Assembly: GCF_001298445.1 (NCBI RefSeq)
Contig: NZ_CP012036.1
Coordinates: 5,703,524-5,767,523, forward strand
Source of the DNA: Nostoc piscinale CENA21
GTDB taxonomy: Bacteria > Cyanobacteriota > Cyanobacteriia > Cyanobacteriales > Nostocaceae
Direction of reading: 5' to 3'
Length of the DNA stretch: 64,000 nt
In this document: positions 46,187 to 55,719 of the stretch, one piece after another
Position numbering within the stretch: the first letter of the stretch is position 1
How the letters are laid out: the number at the start of each line of letters is the position of its first letter
Translations under genes and position numbers: made by a program
The notes under the pieces: model-generated
Database searches by the model: none
The model's input: only the letters and a program-made list of their open reading frames with translations
Told to the model about the DNA's origin: nothing

Positions 46187-47521
46187 ATGAAACTAAGCAT
46201 TGAACAATCTAAACTCGCAGAAATTCTAGAAACCGCTTATTTCGCAATTAGTCCTAAGCCCACTGACCCAATTTTAGGAAATATCTTACTGATAGCAAAT
46301 GACGATGGGATAGTATCAGCAACAGGAACAAACCTTAACCTCACAATTCATACTACAACGACCGCTAATGTAGAAACATCAGTCAGGTAGCACTACCAGC
46401 CAAACTATTAACTGACACTATTAACAATGTCAGAGGAGAAATTACGTTAGAGGTAGAAAACCAAGCCTGCATAATTACTCACAATAGCGGTAAATGCCGT
46501 CTGATTGGCGGAAAACCTGACGAGTTTCCAACTCTTCCCAAGGGAGAAAATCCAATAGAAGTAAATTTAAGTGCCAAGAAACTCCAAGCTGCACTTGAAG
46601 GGACACTGTATTGCACCAATGGTGACGAAACAAAGTTAGTTTTAACTGGTGTCAACTTCAAAATTGATACCAATAAGTGGCAAGCTGCTAGTACAAATGG
46701 TCACAAATTAGCACTAGTCACAGGAACACTTGATAGCGAATATTCTGAACCAATTGACTTTACTGTTCCAGGTAAGTCACTTGGCGAGTTAAACAAAATT
46801 CTCTCTCAAAGTGCCGATACAAGCGTGTGCAATATTCTTCTATCAAATAAAACTATTGAGTTTAGTCTTCCTAATACAAAGGTCATTTCCCGACTTTTAG
46901 AGGGAGAATACCCCAAAATCAATAGTTTGATTCCCAAAACATTTGAGTATGAATTTACATTAGAACGCAAGGGATTTGAGAGCGCACTGAAGCGGGTAAG
47001 TTATCTAGCTGAACGCAAGCAAAAGGTTGTCAAAATTCTCTGGGAATTGGAAGCTACACAGGCAACACTTTACACCGAAGCGACTGATATCGGGGATGCA
47101 GTTGACTCGGTATTGATGAAACCAGCAACTAGTCATTCAGAAAACATCAGTATTGGATTAAATATCGACTACCTTCTCGAAGGATTAAAGCACATTAGTA
47201 CTGATGAAATCGTGGTGCGGTGTAACAAACCTACGCAACCAGTCATTATCTGCCCAATGGGAGGACTGCTCAATCAGCTGTATCTGGTAATGCCTGTAGA
47301 AATTAAGCAAGGGTTTGAAAAAATAAATAACCAAAGTACAAAGACAGAAGCCAGCACTCAACCTGAGTCTAGTACTGAAGAAGTAACAGATGTAGCACAG
47401 GCAACAGATGATAATGAAAATTCTCAAATAGAACCACCATCTTTAGTAGCGAAAGATACTACTAAAGGTAAGTCAACCTCACGGTCGTCACGAACGAAAA
47501 AAAGAAGTGGCGACTGCTTAA
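46187..47521 (+). CDS. dnaN: Plasmid-encoded DNA polymerase III beta clamp, frameshifted
   Basis: The N-terminal frame (46187-46390) and the main frame (from ~46382) encode one clamp, separated by a missing base near 46382 (join VETSxxQVALPAKLLTDTIN). A second break in the A7 run at 47497-47503 affects only the tail; removing one A ends the protein as RTKKEVATA at 47521. Total ~444 aa. Clamp features: PKPTDPILGNILLIA, VALPAKLL, GKCRLIGGKPDEFPTLPKGE, NGHKLALV, LLEGEYPKINSLIP and the end MGGLLNQLYLVMPV. The lysine/serine-rich extension after ~385 is extra. Beta clamps are rarely plasmid-borne; here the loader genes follow. Confidence 0.78.
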
Positions 47522-47528
47522 AAATTAA

Positions 47529-47557
47529 ACTCCTTATCAGTGCAGTTGGTAAGGAGT
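47529..47557 (+). promoter_or_regulatory. Hairpin between dnaN and dnaX
   Basis: ACTCCTTA (47529-47536) pairs with TAAGGAGT (47550-47557). No T tract follows. It lies in the gap after the repaired dnaN stop and before dnaX (47586) and may tune the ratio of clamp to loader. Confidence 0.45.
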
Positions 47558-47585
47558 AAATAAAACACCTTTTATCATTAAAACT

Positions 47586-48875
47586 ATGTACCAACCACTA
47601 CATCTCAAATACCGTCCCCAGACTCTTAGTGAAGTTATTGGGCAAGAACATATCGTTCGCACTCTCATAAATGCGATCGCACTCCAAAAGATTGCACCTG
47701 CTTACCTATTTAGTGGCCCCAAAGGTACGGGCAAAACCAGTACCGCCCGCATCATCGCTAAATCTCTTAACTGTCAGTCAAGCAATGAGCCGACAACTAA
47801 GCCCTGTGGAGAATGCAATTCATGTAAGGGAATTACAGCATCTTCTTCTGTTGATGTAACCGAACTGGATGCAGCAAGCAATAGTGGGGTAGAACTGATC
47901 CGAGAGCTTATATCCACTATCCAGTTTGCACCAGTGGAGGGTAGATTCAAAACATTCATTATTGATGAATGTCATGCCCTAAGCAGCCAATCGTGGCAAG
48001 CACTCCTCAAAACCATTGAAAGCCCTCCCCGTCATGTAGTATTTATCTTCTGCACAACCGAGTTACACAAAGTTCCAGAAACCATTGTCTCCCGTTGCCA
48101 AAAGTTTGACTTTAAGAGAGTTCCTGTCTCGCTAGTTGCAAGCTATCTAAAACAAATATCTCACCAAGAAAGTATCAACATTGCGCCATCAGCAGTTACC
48201 GCCGTAGCTAAAGCAAACAAGGGACATCTGCGCGACTCACTCAAACTATTAGACCAGTTAACCTTACTAGGTGAAGAGGAAATCACCTCTAACTGGGTTT
48301 GGGAACTATCAGGCACTATTCCCGAATACGATTTACTCACCGTCTGTGAAAATATCAGCAAAGGAGAAATTACGGGCAATTTAGGCATTCTCCAAGATTG
48401 GATTGAATCTGGTAAACAGCCAACTGCCATCCATACAAGTCTTGTCAGTTTCCTCAAAGACTTACTTGTGTGCAAAACTAATCTCAATGGCAGACATCTT
48501 ACGCAGCTAGAAGAGGACACCTGGGAGGAATTAGTAAGTATCTCGCAGTTGTGGAATATCGACCAGATCCGAAACGCGATCGCAATTTTAATGGCACGCC
48601 AAAGTCTCATGCGGGATGAAGACGCGCATCTTTGGTTGGAAGCTACACTTATCGAGATAGTGCCAACCAACAAGGGTAGTCACCAATCACAACCCTGGAA
48701 AGATTGGAAAACTGCACAAGATGCGATTAACTGGGCGAAAGAACAGTTACCCCACTTAACACAAGCGCAGTTACAAGAACACTGGCAAAAGCTGACACCT
48801 ATTAATGGTAAAAAGGCACCTGCTTGGGTAGAAGCTGTCCAAAAGCTGCAACAAAAACAATTACAGCAAGCTTAA
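47586..48875 (+). CDS. dnaX: Plasmid-encoded DNA polymerase III gamma/tau subunit
   Basis: A 429-aa clamp-loader ATPase: Walker A GPKGTGKT at 44-51, zinc cysteines C63, C74, C77 and C80 (KPCGECNSC), the DECH box at 127-130 (TFIIDECHALS), and the SRC arginine finger at 169-171. These match bacterial DnaX, and the motif pattern is complete. The length fits a gamma-like subunit with little tau-specific C-terminus. No A-run frameshift is present. It lies between dnaN and the polymerase, forming a clamp-loader block with holA and holB. Confidence 0.9.
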   Translation: MYQPLHLKYRPQTLSEVIGQEHIVRTLINAIALQKIAPAYLFSGPKGTGKTSTARIIAKSLNCQSSNEPTTKPCGECNSCKGITASSSVDVTELDAASNSGVELIRELISTIQFAPVEGRFKTFIIDECHALSSQSWQALLKTIESPPRHVVFIFCTTELHKVPETIVSRCQKFDFKRVPVSLVASYLKQISHQESINIAPSAVTAVAKANKGHLRDSLKLLDQLTLLGEEEITSNWVWELSGTIPEYDLLTVCENISKGEITGNLGILQDWIESGKQPTAIHTSLVSFLKDLLVCKTNLNGRHLTQLEEDTWEELVSISQLWNIDQIRNAIAILMARQSLMRDEDAHLWLEATLIEIVPTNKGSHQSQPWKDWKTAQDAINWAKEQLPHLTQAQLQEHWQKLTPINGKKAPAWVEAVQKLQQKQLQQA

Positions 48876-48883
48876 CTTTAAAC

Positions 48884-48907
48884 AGGGTTATACATAGTTA
48901 TAACCCT
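48884..48907 (+). terminator. Hairpin after dnaX
   Basis: AGGGTTATA (48884-48892) pairs with TATAACCCT (48899-48907), closely following the dnaX stop at 48875. No clear T tract; a weak terminator is likely. Confidence 0.5.
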
Positions 48908-49061
48908 ATCACCAATAGTACATTCGTGAGAGTTAAAATAAAGTATCTTTTGTCAATCAGTTAAAATACTCACAATAACCTTAATAAAAACAATAATTTT
49001 GACAGACCCCTTGCTGATTCTAAAATAAAATTGGACTTTCATCGCTGAAACTCCCTAGCTT

Positions 49062-49877
49062 ATGCAAGACTCTAGACAAGAAATAAATGCCAGAGCTTCT
49101 ATGGATTTGGAACAGCGAAGGACTTGGTATTCCCCTGTTGCTGATGTTTATTACAACGCAAGACCGCACTATCCAAAGGAACTAATTGATCGGTCTATCG
49201 CTTTAGCCCAACTTGACTCAGATGCATCGATTCTTGAGGTTGGTTGTGGCCCAGGAAATGCGACAGTGGCTTTTGCTGGATTTGGTTTTTCCATGAGGTG
49301 TCTTGAGCCAAATCAGGATTTTTGTCATTTGGCACAACACAACTGCGCTCAATATCCAAAAGTTACAATTTGCAATACATCATTTGAGGAGTGGGAACTA
49401 GAAGCAAAACAGTTCAATGCCGTTCTATCAGCCAATGCTTTTCACTGGATACCGCCAGAGATTAGATATATCAAGGCAGCAGAGGCAATGTGCGATAACG
49501 GTTCTCTTATCCTGCTATGGAATCTGACCCCAGAACCGAAATACGAAGTTTACCAAGCGATTAAGGAAGTGTATCAAGCTTATGCACCTTCCTTTGTTCG
49601 ATATGAAGGTGCAGAGATTCAAGCGGAGATTTTGAGGGGGTTTGGACAAGAAATTTTAGACTCCAATTGTTTCAAAGAGTTGGTTGTCGAGCAAACTGCG
49701 TGTGAAGTTACCTATAGCATTGATGACTACTTCAAGCTTTTGAGTACCTTGAGAAGACTAGAGCCACAAGCAAAAGAGTTACTATTTGCCGGATTGCGGG
49801 AGAAGCTAGAAAAATTTGGAGATAGCGTACAACTCTCGTTCCTTTCTGCTGTTCATGTTGCCCGCAAAGATAGCTAA
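49062..49877 (+). CDS. Class I SAM-dependent methyltransferase
   Basis: A 271-aa Rossmann-fold methyltransferase. Motif I is ILEVGCGPGNATVAFA near residue 54, and the acidic motif II follows. SANAFHWIPPEIRYIKAAEA is typical of small-molecule methyltransferases. The substrate is unknown. The gene is alone between the clamp loader and a repeat-rich gap; it looks like a cargo insertion rather than a replisome part. Confidence 0.78.
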   Translation: MQDSRQEINARASMDLEQRRTWYSPVADVYYNARPHYPKELIDRSIALAQLDSDASILEVGCGPGNATVAFAGFGFSMRCLEPNQDFCHLAQHNCAQYPKVTICNTSFEEWELEAKQFNAVLSANAFHWIPPEIRYIKAAEAMCDNGSLILLWNLTPEPKYEVYQAIKEVYQAYAPSFVRYEGAEIQAEILRGFGQEILDSNCFKELVVEQTACEVTYSIDDYFKLLSTLRRLEPQAKELLFAGLREKLEKFGDSVQLSFLSAVHVARKDS

Positions 49878-49969
49878 ACTGTTGAGGTCGGATAACGCGG
49901 CAGAACAACCCCAACCGTGAGAAGTTAGAAGAATTGCACAAATGCCTGATACCAATTCACAATTCGCAA

Positions 49970-50170
49970 TGACGCTCGCAGGCTCGCTCTAAGCGTTCGC
50001 GTAGCGTCTCGTAGAGAAGCTATGCCGCAGGCTTTACGCTGCGCTACGCAATTAAAAAACTTAGATGCAGCAAAGCTTTCAGGGCTTACATCTGTATCAA
50101 GATTTTCGTGAATTGGTATGAGAGGGTGCGAAAAAAGCAGACAGTACTGAGTGCTGAGTGCTGAGTTAGA
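49970..50170. repeat. Repeat-rich intergenic region
   Basis: The 440-base gap 49878-50319 holds GC-rich palindromes of the same kind as 430-600 (GCGTTCGCGTAGCGTCTCG, GCTATGCCGCAGGC, GCTGCGCTACGCA). Short tandem repeats (GAGTGCTGAGTGCTGAG) lie at ~50147-50164. No gene is seen. These are Nostocales interspersed repeats. Confidence 0.6.
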
Positions 50171-50319
50171 AGTTAAGAGTTTGGTTTTGAATTGGAATGT
50201 GTTTCTTGCATATTTTGCGGGAGCGAAAAACGCGCCCGTGAGAGCAATATCCTCAAGCATCACAATACATCCTTGACTCAAAAAAAAACCTCATTTACCA
50301 TTAGAAAAATTTCTAATTA

Positions 50320-52137
50320 ATGAATTATAACCACAGAGATTTTGTGAAGAAATCTAGAGGGATAATCGTTGTCGATGAAGACAAACTAAACATTTATTGG
50401 AAAGACCCTACTCCAATAAAACCTTGGCAGCCCAAAATACAACTCAAGCCGTATCAGGAACTTTCACAAATATTTGTTGATATCGAAACGGCAGGAATAA
50501 ACCCATTTGAAAGCCGGATTTATGCTATTGGCTGTATGGATTCAAGGGGATATTCTACTATTTTCATGGATATCTCAGAAGCTAAAATACTGACCAAATT
50601 TATCAACCATCTCAGTAAAAGAAATCCAGATGTGATTTTCACATATAACGGGATGGCATTTGATATTCCATTTATTATTACTCGATGCAACTTGCACGGT
50701 ATAAAACACCCATTTCAAGTTGCATCTAAATCTCGGACTATTCGTACCGCCCAAGTACGGGGTGAGCCACTAAAAATTCAGGAGGTATTCATCCGAAATA
50801 GCCAACACGTAGACATTTATATCTGCGTTCTGAGGTGGGATTTCATAGCCAAAAAGCTAACTAACGGCAGATCGCTCAAAAAAGCTGTATTGGACATGGG
50901 ACTGCGCCAGAACACTAGGCTAGTTCTTCCCTATGAAGAAATCCTCGGTTGTTGGAAAGATGGCCCCAACAGTAAGGGATGGAAACGCCTAAAAGAGTAT
51001 CTTGTCTACGACCTTGAAGACACCCGGCTAATTGCGAATAGACTTGTACCCTCATACTATTACGAAGCACTAATTGTACCGGAAATGAACCTCCAGCAGC
51101 TAACACTTGCTGGTAATGGTACTAAATGGGAGCGAATATTTAAGCATCATTATCCAGGCTATAAACCAAAACCCGATCGCAAGTACAAATTCCAAGGAGG
51201 GATGGCTTACTCTATTCCTGGACTGTATAGAAGGGTTGGATATGCAGATATTAGCTCAATGCATCCTTGGGCAATGCTAGACAAGGGTATTTGCTCAATT
51301 AAAGATACAGAACGTATTGGGCTAAGTATTCTGCAATATTTGGTGAATGAAAAATTTAGGTTGGAACAACTTGCATCTGCTGGAGATGTTGCTGCTAAGG
51401 AAAAAAGAGAATCCGTCAAGGTTTTAGCTAACTCCGAGTTTGGATTCTTAGGAACCTCTGAACTCGCCTTCAATGATATGGAGGCTGCTGCATTAGTTAC
51501 AGCCTACAGTCGAAAAATACTCAAGCTAATGATTGAAATTATCACTCGGCACGGTGGTACTCCTGTGGAAGTTGACACTGATGGAGTGTTTTTCACACAT
51601 CCCAACCCAGAAGAGGTACGTAGTTTACTTCAATCTCAATTGCCTAAAGGGATAACTGTCAAGCTAGAGTTTATCGCCGACGCTATGTTTATCCCCGAAC
51701 GAGGAACCAAAAATTACCTTTTATGGCTTCCAGACAGGAAAATTATCACTAAAGGCAACTGGCGCAACCGCGATCGCTCTCAACTGGAGAAAGAATTTTC
51801 TATTGAGTATTTAACCCTGCTAATTCAAAATGTATCAGCAGCAGAAGATTATTATGTACACATCAAATCCCAGATTTTCTCAAGGGAATATCCAAAAGAA
51901 AAACTTGCAATCACACGCAAAATTAAAGAGGGCGAAAAAGAAATCCTTAAACTAGGGAAACCTGGAGATGTAGTCACTTACTATTACGGAATTAGCGGCA
52001 TAACTAATATCAGTAGTAATGAGAATTATTCACGTCAATACTATCTTCACTTGATTGAGAAAAGGCGAGAAGAAATTCTCAAAATAGCTGCTCCTGCAAC
52101 ACTAGAAAGTAACAAGCGTCAGTTATCTCTTTTCTAA
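50320..52137 (+). CDS. Compact family-B DNA polymerase with proofreading domain and clamp-binding C-terminus
   Basis: A 605-aa polymerase with all B-family motifs. Exonuclease: Exo I FVDIETAG (D54, E56), Exo II YNGMAFD (N110, D115), Exo III Y227-x3-D231 (YLVYD). Polymerase: a YxGG-like FQGG near 291, motif A D310-ISSMHP (usual Tyr of DxxSLYP is His), motif B K367-VLANSEFG (Tyr to Phe), motif C DTD at 419-421, and KxY (K464-x-Y466). All catalytic acids remain. Length is short for the family, and no TPR/protein-priming inserts are visible. The C-terminus KRQLSLF is a consensus clamp-binding peptide. It probably replicates or repairs the plasmid with the encoded clamp. Confidence 0.85.
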   Translation: MNYNHRDFVKKSRGIIVVDEDKLNIYWKDPTPIKPWQPKIQLKPYQELSQIFVDIETAGINPFESRIYAIGCMDSRGYSTIFMDISEAKILTKFINHLSKRNPDVIFTYNGMAFDIPFIITRCNLHGIKHPFQVASKSRTIRTAQVRGEPLKIQEVFIRNSQHVDIYICVLRWDFIAKKLTNGRSLKKAVLDMGLRQNTRLVLPYEEILGCWKDGPNSKGWKRLKEYLVYDLEDTRLIANRLVPSYYYEALIVPEMNLQQLTLAGNGTKWERIFKHHYPGYKPKPDRKYKFQGGMAYSIPGLYRRVGYADISSMHPWAMLDKGICSIKDTERIGLSILQYLVNEKFRLEQLASAGDVAAKEKRESVKVLANSEFGFLGTSELAFNDMEAAALVTAYSRKILKLMIEIITRHGGTPVEVDTDGVFFTHPNPEEVRSLLQSQLPKGITVKLEFIADAMFIPERGTKNYLLWLPDRKIITKGNWRNRDRSQLEKEFSIEYLTLLIQNVSAAEDYYVHIKSQIFSREYPKEKLAITRKIKEGEKEILKLGKPGDVVTYYYGISGITNISSNENYSRQYYLHLIEKRREEILKIAAPATLESNKRQLSLF

Positions 52138-52225
52138 ATGAACAAAGTTGAGATTTTAGGTAAATTTTGAAGGCACTAAATATAAAGGTTTTTCAAATTC
52201 ATACATTCTGATTTGTCTGTAACTA

Positions 52226-53008
52226 ATGAAAAATAAATCCTCTTCTCGCAAGCCCAGGCTTAATAAAAAGCAAAGGGCTTGGGTAAACTCATTCCTTTCG
52301 TCTCATCCTAATGCCAGAGTTAGAACTATCTACGAATTGGATGGCGATCGCGTAGTTCAAATTGAGTGGTGGGAAAACACAAACCCAGTAATATTAGACC
52401 CAAAAACTTACATCCAAGGAATTATCAGCTACAACATGTGGGTCAAACTAAGAAAGTCTGGCGACCCCAGGAAAACAGCTGAGTTTTCTTATCGCATTAC
52501 CCCACCAGAAAAACGAAGTGCATCATGGCACTTAACAGGTCAACTCTCTTTAGAACTCCCCCAATGTTACGAAGTTCCAGAACCAAACAACCCTGTTACC
52601 ATTAAACCAAAAAGGAGAAATACTAAAACCAAAAAAGTTAAAAAATTTCTTCAATATACTCTTCCTTTATCAGAGACTAGTGTTCAAATTCATACTACAA
52701 ATATAAAAGATGATGGTGTTACTATATCTGGACAAAAAATATTACTAGAAAACACCCCACACCTAAATTTAGATACTGGTAAAGACACTAAACTTCCCGA
52801 AGCTATAGTCAAAATTCTCTCAGAGAAACAAGCCAGCTTAAAGGAATGGGAAACAGCTATTAAACTATACGAGGTAGCTGGTTCTAGCGGAGTGATAGAG
52901 TATCTTCAACAGTTAGATTCTTGGCGCAAATACTTGGGTAATAAACCAGTAGAGAACCATATTGAGAAAGACTCAATTCAAAATTTCGTACAACCAGCAC
53001 AAACTTAA
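52226..53008 (+). CDS. Hypothetical protein with a central clamp-motif-like GQLSLEL
   Basis: A 260-aa basic protein. The N-terminal part resembles a nucleic-acid-binding region (RKPRLNKKQRAWVNSFLSSH), followed by RVVQIEWWENTNPVILDP. GQLSLEL around residues 108-114 resembles a clamp-binding motif but is internal and within a beta-like segment. The C-terminal helix (LKEWETAIKLYEVAG) follows. It follows the polymerase gene and ends at a terminator, so it may be a polymerase accessory protein. Not recognised. Confidence 0.5.
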   Translation: MKNKSSSRKPRLNKKQRAWVNSFLSSHPNARVRTIYELDGDRVVQIEWWENTNPVILDPKTYIQGIISYNMWVKLRKSGDPRKTAEFSYRITPPEKRSASWHLTGQLSLELPQCYEVPEPNNPVTIKPKRRNTKTKKVKKFLQYTLPLSETSVQIHTTNIKDDGVTISGQKILLENTPHLNLDTGKDTKLPEAIVKILSEKQASLKEWETAIKLYEVAGSSGVIEYLQQLDSWRKYLGNKPVENHIEKDSIQNFVQPAQT

Positions 53009-53054
53009 GTAAGGTATTTACTGGTCACTACATAATAAATACCAAACAAGTAGA

Positions 53055-53082
53055 AAGAGTTAATACTAACTCTTCTTTTTTT
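53055..53082 (+). terminator. Rho-independent terminator
   Basis: AAGAGTTA (53055-53062) pairs with TAACTCTT (53067-53074) followed by CTTTTTTT. It ends the polymerase-52226 transcript. Confidence 0.85.
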
Positions 53083-53133
53083 AACCACTGCTTATAACTA
53101 ACGCATGATAATTAGATGTTTATCTAATCTGTG

Positions 53134-54094
53134 ATGCCAGTATACCTATACTACGGCGAAGATACCTATTCGCTCAATCAAAAAAATTAACCATTTAGTG
53201 AATCAAAATGTCCATGCTGAATGGAAAGATTTCAACTACATCAAGCTATCTGGAAATGAGAAAAATATTGCTACCAAGGTTTTTACTGAGGTTATGACGT
53301 TACCCTTTGGAGAGAGTAATAAAATTGTTCATACAGATAGCGAGCATTTAATTGGAAGTTTATCCAATGAGGATAATAACCAAGAACTTGAAAATCAGCT
53401 TTCTCGAATACCTGCAAGTAACATTCTTTTAATTACTGGTAATAAAAAGCCAGATTCTCGCAGGACAGTAGTAAAAACGATCCTAAAATATGCTCAACAA
53501 GAAGAGTTTCCTCTCGTTCCTTGCTGGGATAAAAAGGGGATAGTTAATTTGATAGAGAAGTATGCAGCTATCCATCAAGTTAAACTTACACCAGATGTGA
53601 CTGATTTTCTAGTCGAAGCAATTGGTAATAACACTGCACGAGCCGATAGCGAATTTGCTAAACTTGCTGTCTATGCAAGTGAAAAAATTATTTCCATTGA
53701 GGAGATAAAACAATTAGTTAGTAATCACAATACTGACTACCAAAAGCTTACTATGGCTATGTTAAGGAATCATTCAAACTTGGCAATAGCGCAGGTGGAT
53801 AAACTACTAGATAGTAATGAACATCCACTCAAAATAGTAGCAACTCTTACGTCAAATTTTCGCACTTGGCTAATAACTAAAGCTGGTGTAGAAGCTAAAT
53901 TATCTGACATGAATATTGCAGAAATAGCCGAATTGAAAAACCCTAAAAGATTGTATTACCTCAAAGATGAAATCAAGTTTGTAGGCGTTCAAAAACTAAA
54001 AAACAGCCTTACCTTACTTTTACAACTCGAAACGGAACTCAAAAGCGGTACTAACAATTTAACTAGCCGAATTATCGAAATTTGCACAATATGA
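53134..54094 (+). CDS. holA: Plasmid-encoded DNA polymerase III delta subunit, frameshifted in an A7 run
   Basis: ATG 53134 gives MPVYLYYGEDTYSLNQK, the typical HolA N-terminus. Dropping one A from the A7 run at 53180-53186 (join NQKINHLVNQNVHAEWKD) continues to 54094 (319 aa). Other family features: LLITGNKKPDSRRTVVKTI, DFLVEAIGNNTARADSEFAK, LKIVATLTSNFRTWL and a C-terminal TLLLQLETELKSG. The delta subunit opens the clamp ring. Its stop overlaps holB's ATG (ATGA at 54091), so the two are coupled. Confidence 0.8.
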
Positions 54095-54966
54095 AAAACG
54101 ATTTATTTACAGAAATCATCGGACAGCATACTGCCAAACTTCTACTAACTGAAGCAATCGAACGTAATCAAATTGCTCCCGCATACCTATTTAGCAGCGA
54201 AGTTGAGGGAGTGGGCAAAGGAAAAACTGCTCTGGCATTCGCAAATGCAATACTCTCAAGAGGAAGTCGCTCCGCGATCGCAGGAGAATCTAAACATCTA
54301 GACATCTTACAAATCAAACCAACTTATATCGAAAACACCTCCCAGCAGAAAGGTGTACCTGCTATCCGAGTAGAACAGGTGCGCCAGGTAATTGAATTTC
54401 TCTCAACTAGTGCAGTCGAGGGCAAGCAAAAGGTGGTGATTATCTATGAAGCAGATATGCTCAACTCTACTGCCGCTAACAAACTTCTCAAGACGCTGGA
54501 AGAACCTAAAACTGGAACGTTTATTCTGATATCATCCTATCCTCAAAAGCTATTACCCACTATCAAGAGTAGATGTCAAATCATACCTTTCCAAAGGTTA
54601 ACTGACGAGGAGGTTATTTCTGTCCTTAAAGACCAACAGATTGAGGCAACAGAAAAAATACTAGCTATCAGTTTGGGCAGTCCTGGTCAAGCGATCGCCA
54701 ATATTCAAATGTTAGCTTCCGTCTCAACAGAAATCACAAGTCAACTGGAAGTACCTCCTGACGATATCCTCAAGGCACTCAGTTTGAGTAACTCCATCTC
54801 AAGCTGGAATCACCAAACACAGTTATGGTTGCTTACCTATCTGCAATACAACTGGTGGCAGAAATTAAAAAGCACTAAGCTACTAGCTAAATTCACTCAA
54901 GCAAGAAAGCAATTGCTGCATCACGTTACGCCCAGAAGTGTTTGGGATACCCTACTTCTGCCATAA
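54091..54966 (+). CDS. holB: Plasmid-encoded DNA polymerase III delta-prime subunit
   Basis: A 291-aa HolB-type protein. FTEIIGQHTAKLLLTEAIER is the AAA+ N-terminus. The Walker A place reads EVEGVGKGKTALAF, a near-normal motif. VRQVIEFLSTSAVEGKQKVV, then NKLLKTLEEPKTGTFILIS (the LLK-TLEEP signature), and IKSRCQIIPFQ with SRC are characteristic. Delta-prime is the stator of the clamp loader. It forms a pair with holA and a full loader with dnaX, three of the essential loader subunits on one plasmid. Confidence 0.85.
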   Translation: MKNDLFTEIIGQHTAKLLLTEAIERNQIAPAYLFSSEVEGVGKGKTALAFANAILSRGSRSAIAGESKHLDILQIKPTYIENTSQQKGVPAIRVEQVRQVIEFLSTSAVEGKQKVVIIYEADMLNSTAANKLLKTLEEPKTGTFILISSYPQKLLPTIKSRCQIIPFQRLTDEEVISVLKDQQIEATEKILAISLGSPGQAIANIQMLASVSTEITSQLEVPPDDILKALSLSNSISSWNHQTQLWLLTYLQYNWWQKLKSTKLLAKFTQARKQLLHHVTPRSVWDTLLLP

Positions 54967-54992
54967 CAAAACCCACTCATTATCAAAAAGCA

Positions 54993-55022
54993 CTGCCAGT
55001 TAGAAGTATTTCTAGCTGGCAG
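54993..55022 (+). promoter_or_regulatory. 13-bp hairpin between holB and the 55045 gene
   Basis: CTGCCAGTTAGAA (54993-55005) pairs with TTCTAGCTGGCAG (55010-55022) with one mismatch. A weak T-rich stretch follows (TATTAGTTT). It may be a terminator or attenuator. Confidence 0.5.
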
Positions 55023-55044
55023 TATTAGTTTACACATAAAAGAT

Positions 55045-55716
55045 ATGAACCAGCAGCACAGCTTATTCGATGTCGAAGAAACCATCCGCAACAGTAAAAA
55101 CCAAAAAACTAGCGAAATATTAAACCCTAGCACTAGAAAGATACTTCAACTACTAACCAGCCAAGGAATTAACAAAACTGTAACAGCCAGCCTACTCGAT
55201 CTAGCAGGAGCAAGCCGTGAAATTGTTCAGTACATCGCCGGGCCAATTGTTACTCAGCAGAACGGCTGGCAACAGTCAATTCCCACTTGGGTTTGGCGCG
55301 CGATCGCAGTTGATAGATTAGATGCAGCTTTACAAGAGATAGACAAGGGAGAAGTAGGTAAACTCGCCTCTAGTAGCGAAGTTGTTGCATTGATGATGCC
55401 AATTGCTTTTGAAGTGCCGCTATCATCCCAATGGACAGATGTTTACCTCTGGGCAAGTTATGATGCCCTTGTCAGACACAGACCTTTCAAGAATTTTAAC
55501 TACGAAAACCTCTGGGAGAAGATTGGTACAACTCCGGTTTCGTATGACAAAATTCGCTCTGATTATGAAACCCTGGCTGTTGATATTCGTTCTCGTGTAG
55601 CCAAACACGCGGCGAAAGACGGATGGGGTAAGAAGTCTTCAAATAACAATAAACACCCTGTTACAGCAAATTCAACTGAAAGTAATACTAAGATGGAGCA
55701 ATTGTCACTGTTTTAA
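55045..55716 (+). CDS. Hypothetical replication-associated protein with C-terminal clamp-binding QLSLF
   Basis: A 223-aa protein ending MEQLSLF, a consensus clamp-binding peptide. It also starts MNQQHSLFDVEE, which looks like a second, imperfect motif. The middle is helical: LLTSQGINKTVTASLLDLAG, and WVWRAIAVDRLDAALQEID. No catalytic motif is recognised. It directly follows the clamp loader genes. A clamp-recruited plasmid factor is inferred. Confidence 0.6.
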   Translation: MNQQHSLFDVEETIRNSKNQKTSEILNPSTRKILQLLTSQGINKTVTASLLDLAGASREIVQYIAGPIVTQQNGWQQSIPTWVWRAIAVDRLDAALQEIDKGEVGKLASSSEVVALMMPIAFEVPLSSQWTDVYLWASYDALVRHRPFKNFNYENLWEKIGTTPVSYDKIRSDYETLAVDIRSRVAKHAAKDGWGKKSSNNNKHPVTANSTESNTKMEQLSLF

Positions 55717-55719
55717 TAA

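Noticed and set aside
46187..47521. Two separate clamp-related genes instead of one broken dnaN
   Set aside because: The N-terminal frame lacks an independent role, and the downstream frame continues the clamp fold directly (VALPAKLLTDTI), so a single frameshifted gene is the simpler reading.
47586..48875. Programmed frameshift in dnaX to produce gamma and tau forms
   Set aside because: No A6-A9 slippery run with a strong downstream hairpin is seen in the middle of the gene, and the frame is intact to a natural C-terminus. The length already matches a short gamma-type product.
49970..50170. CRISPR-like repeat array
   Set aside because: Repeats are irregular palindromes and 7-8-base tandem units without uniform spacers; they match Nostocales interspersed repeats.
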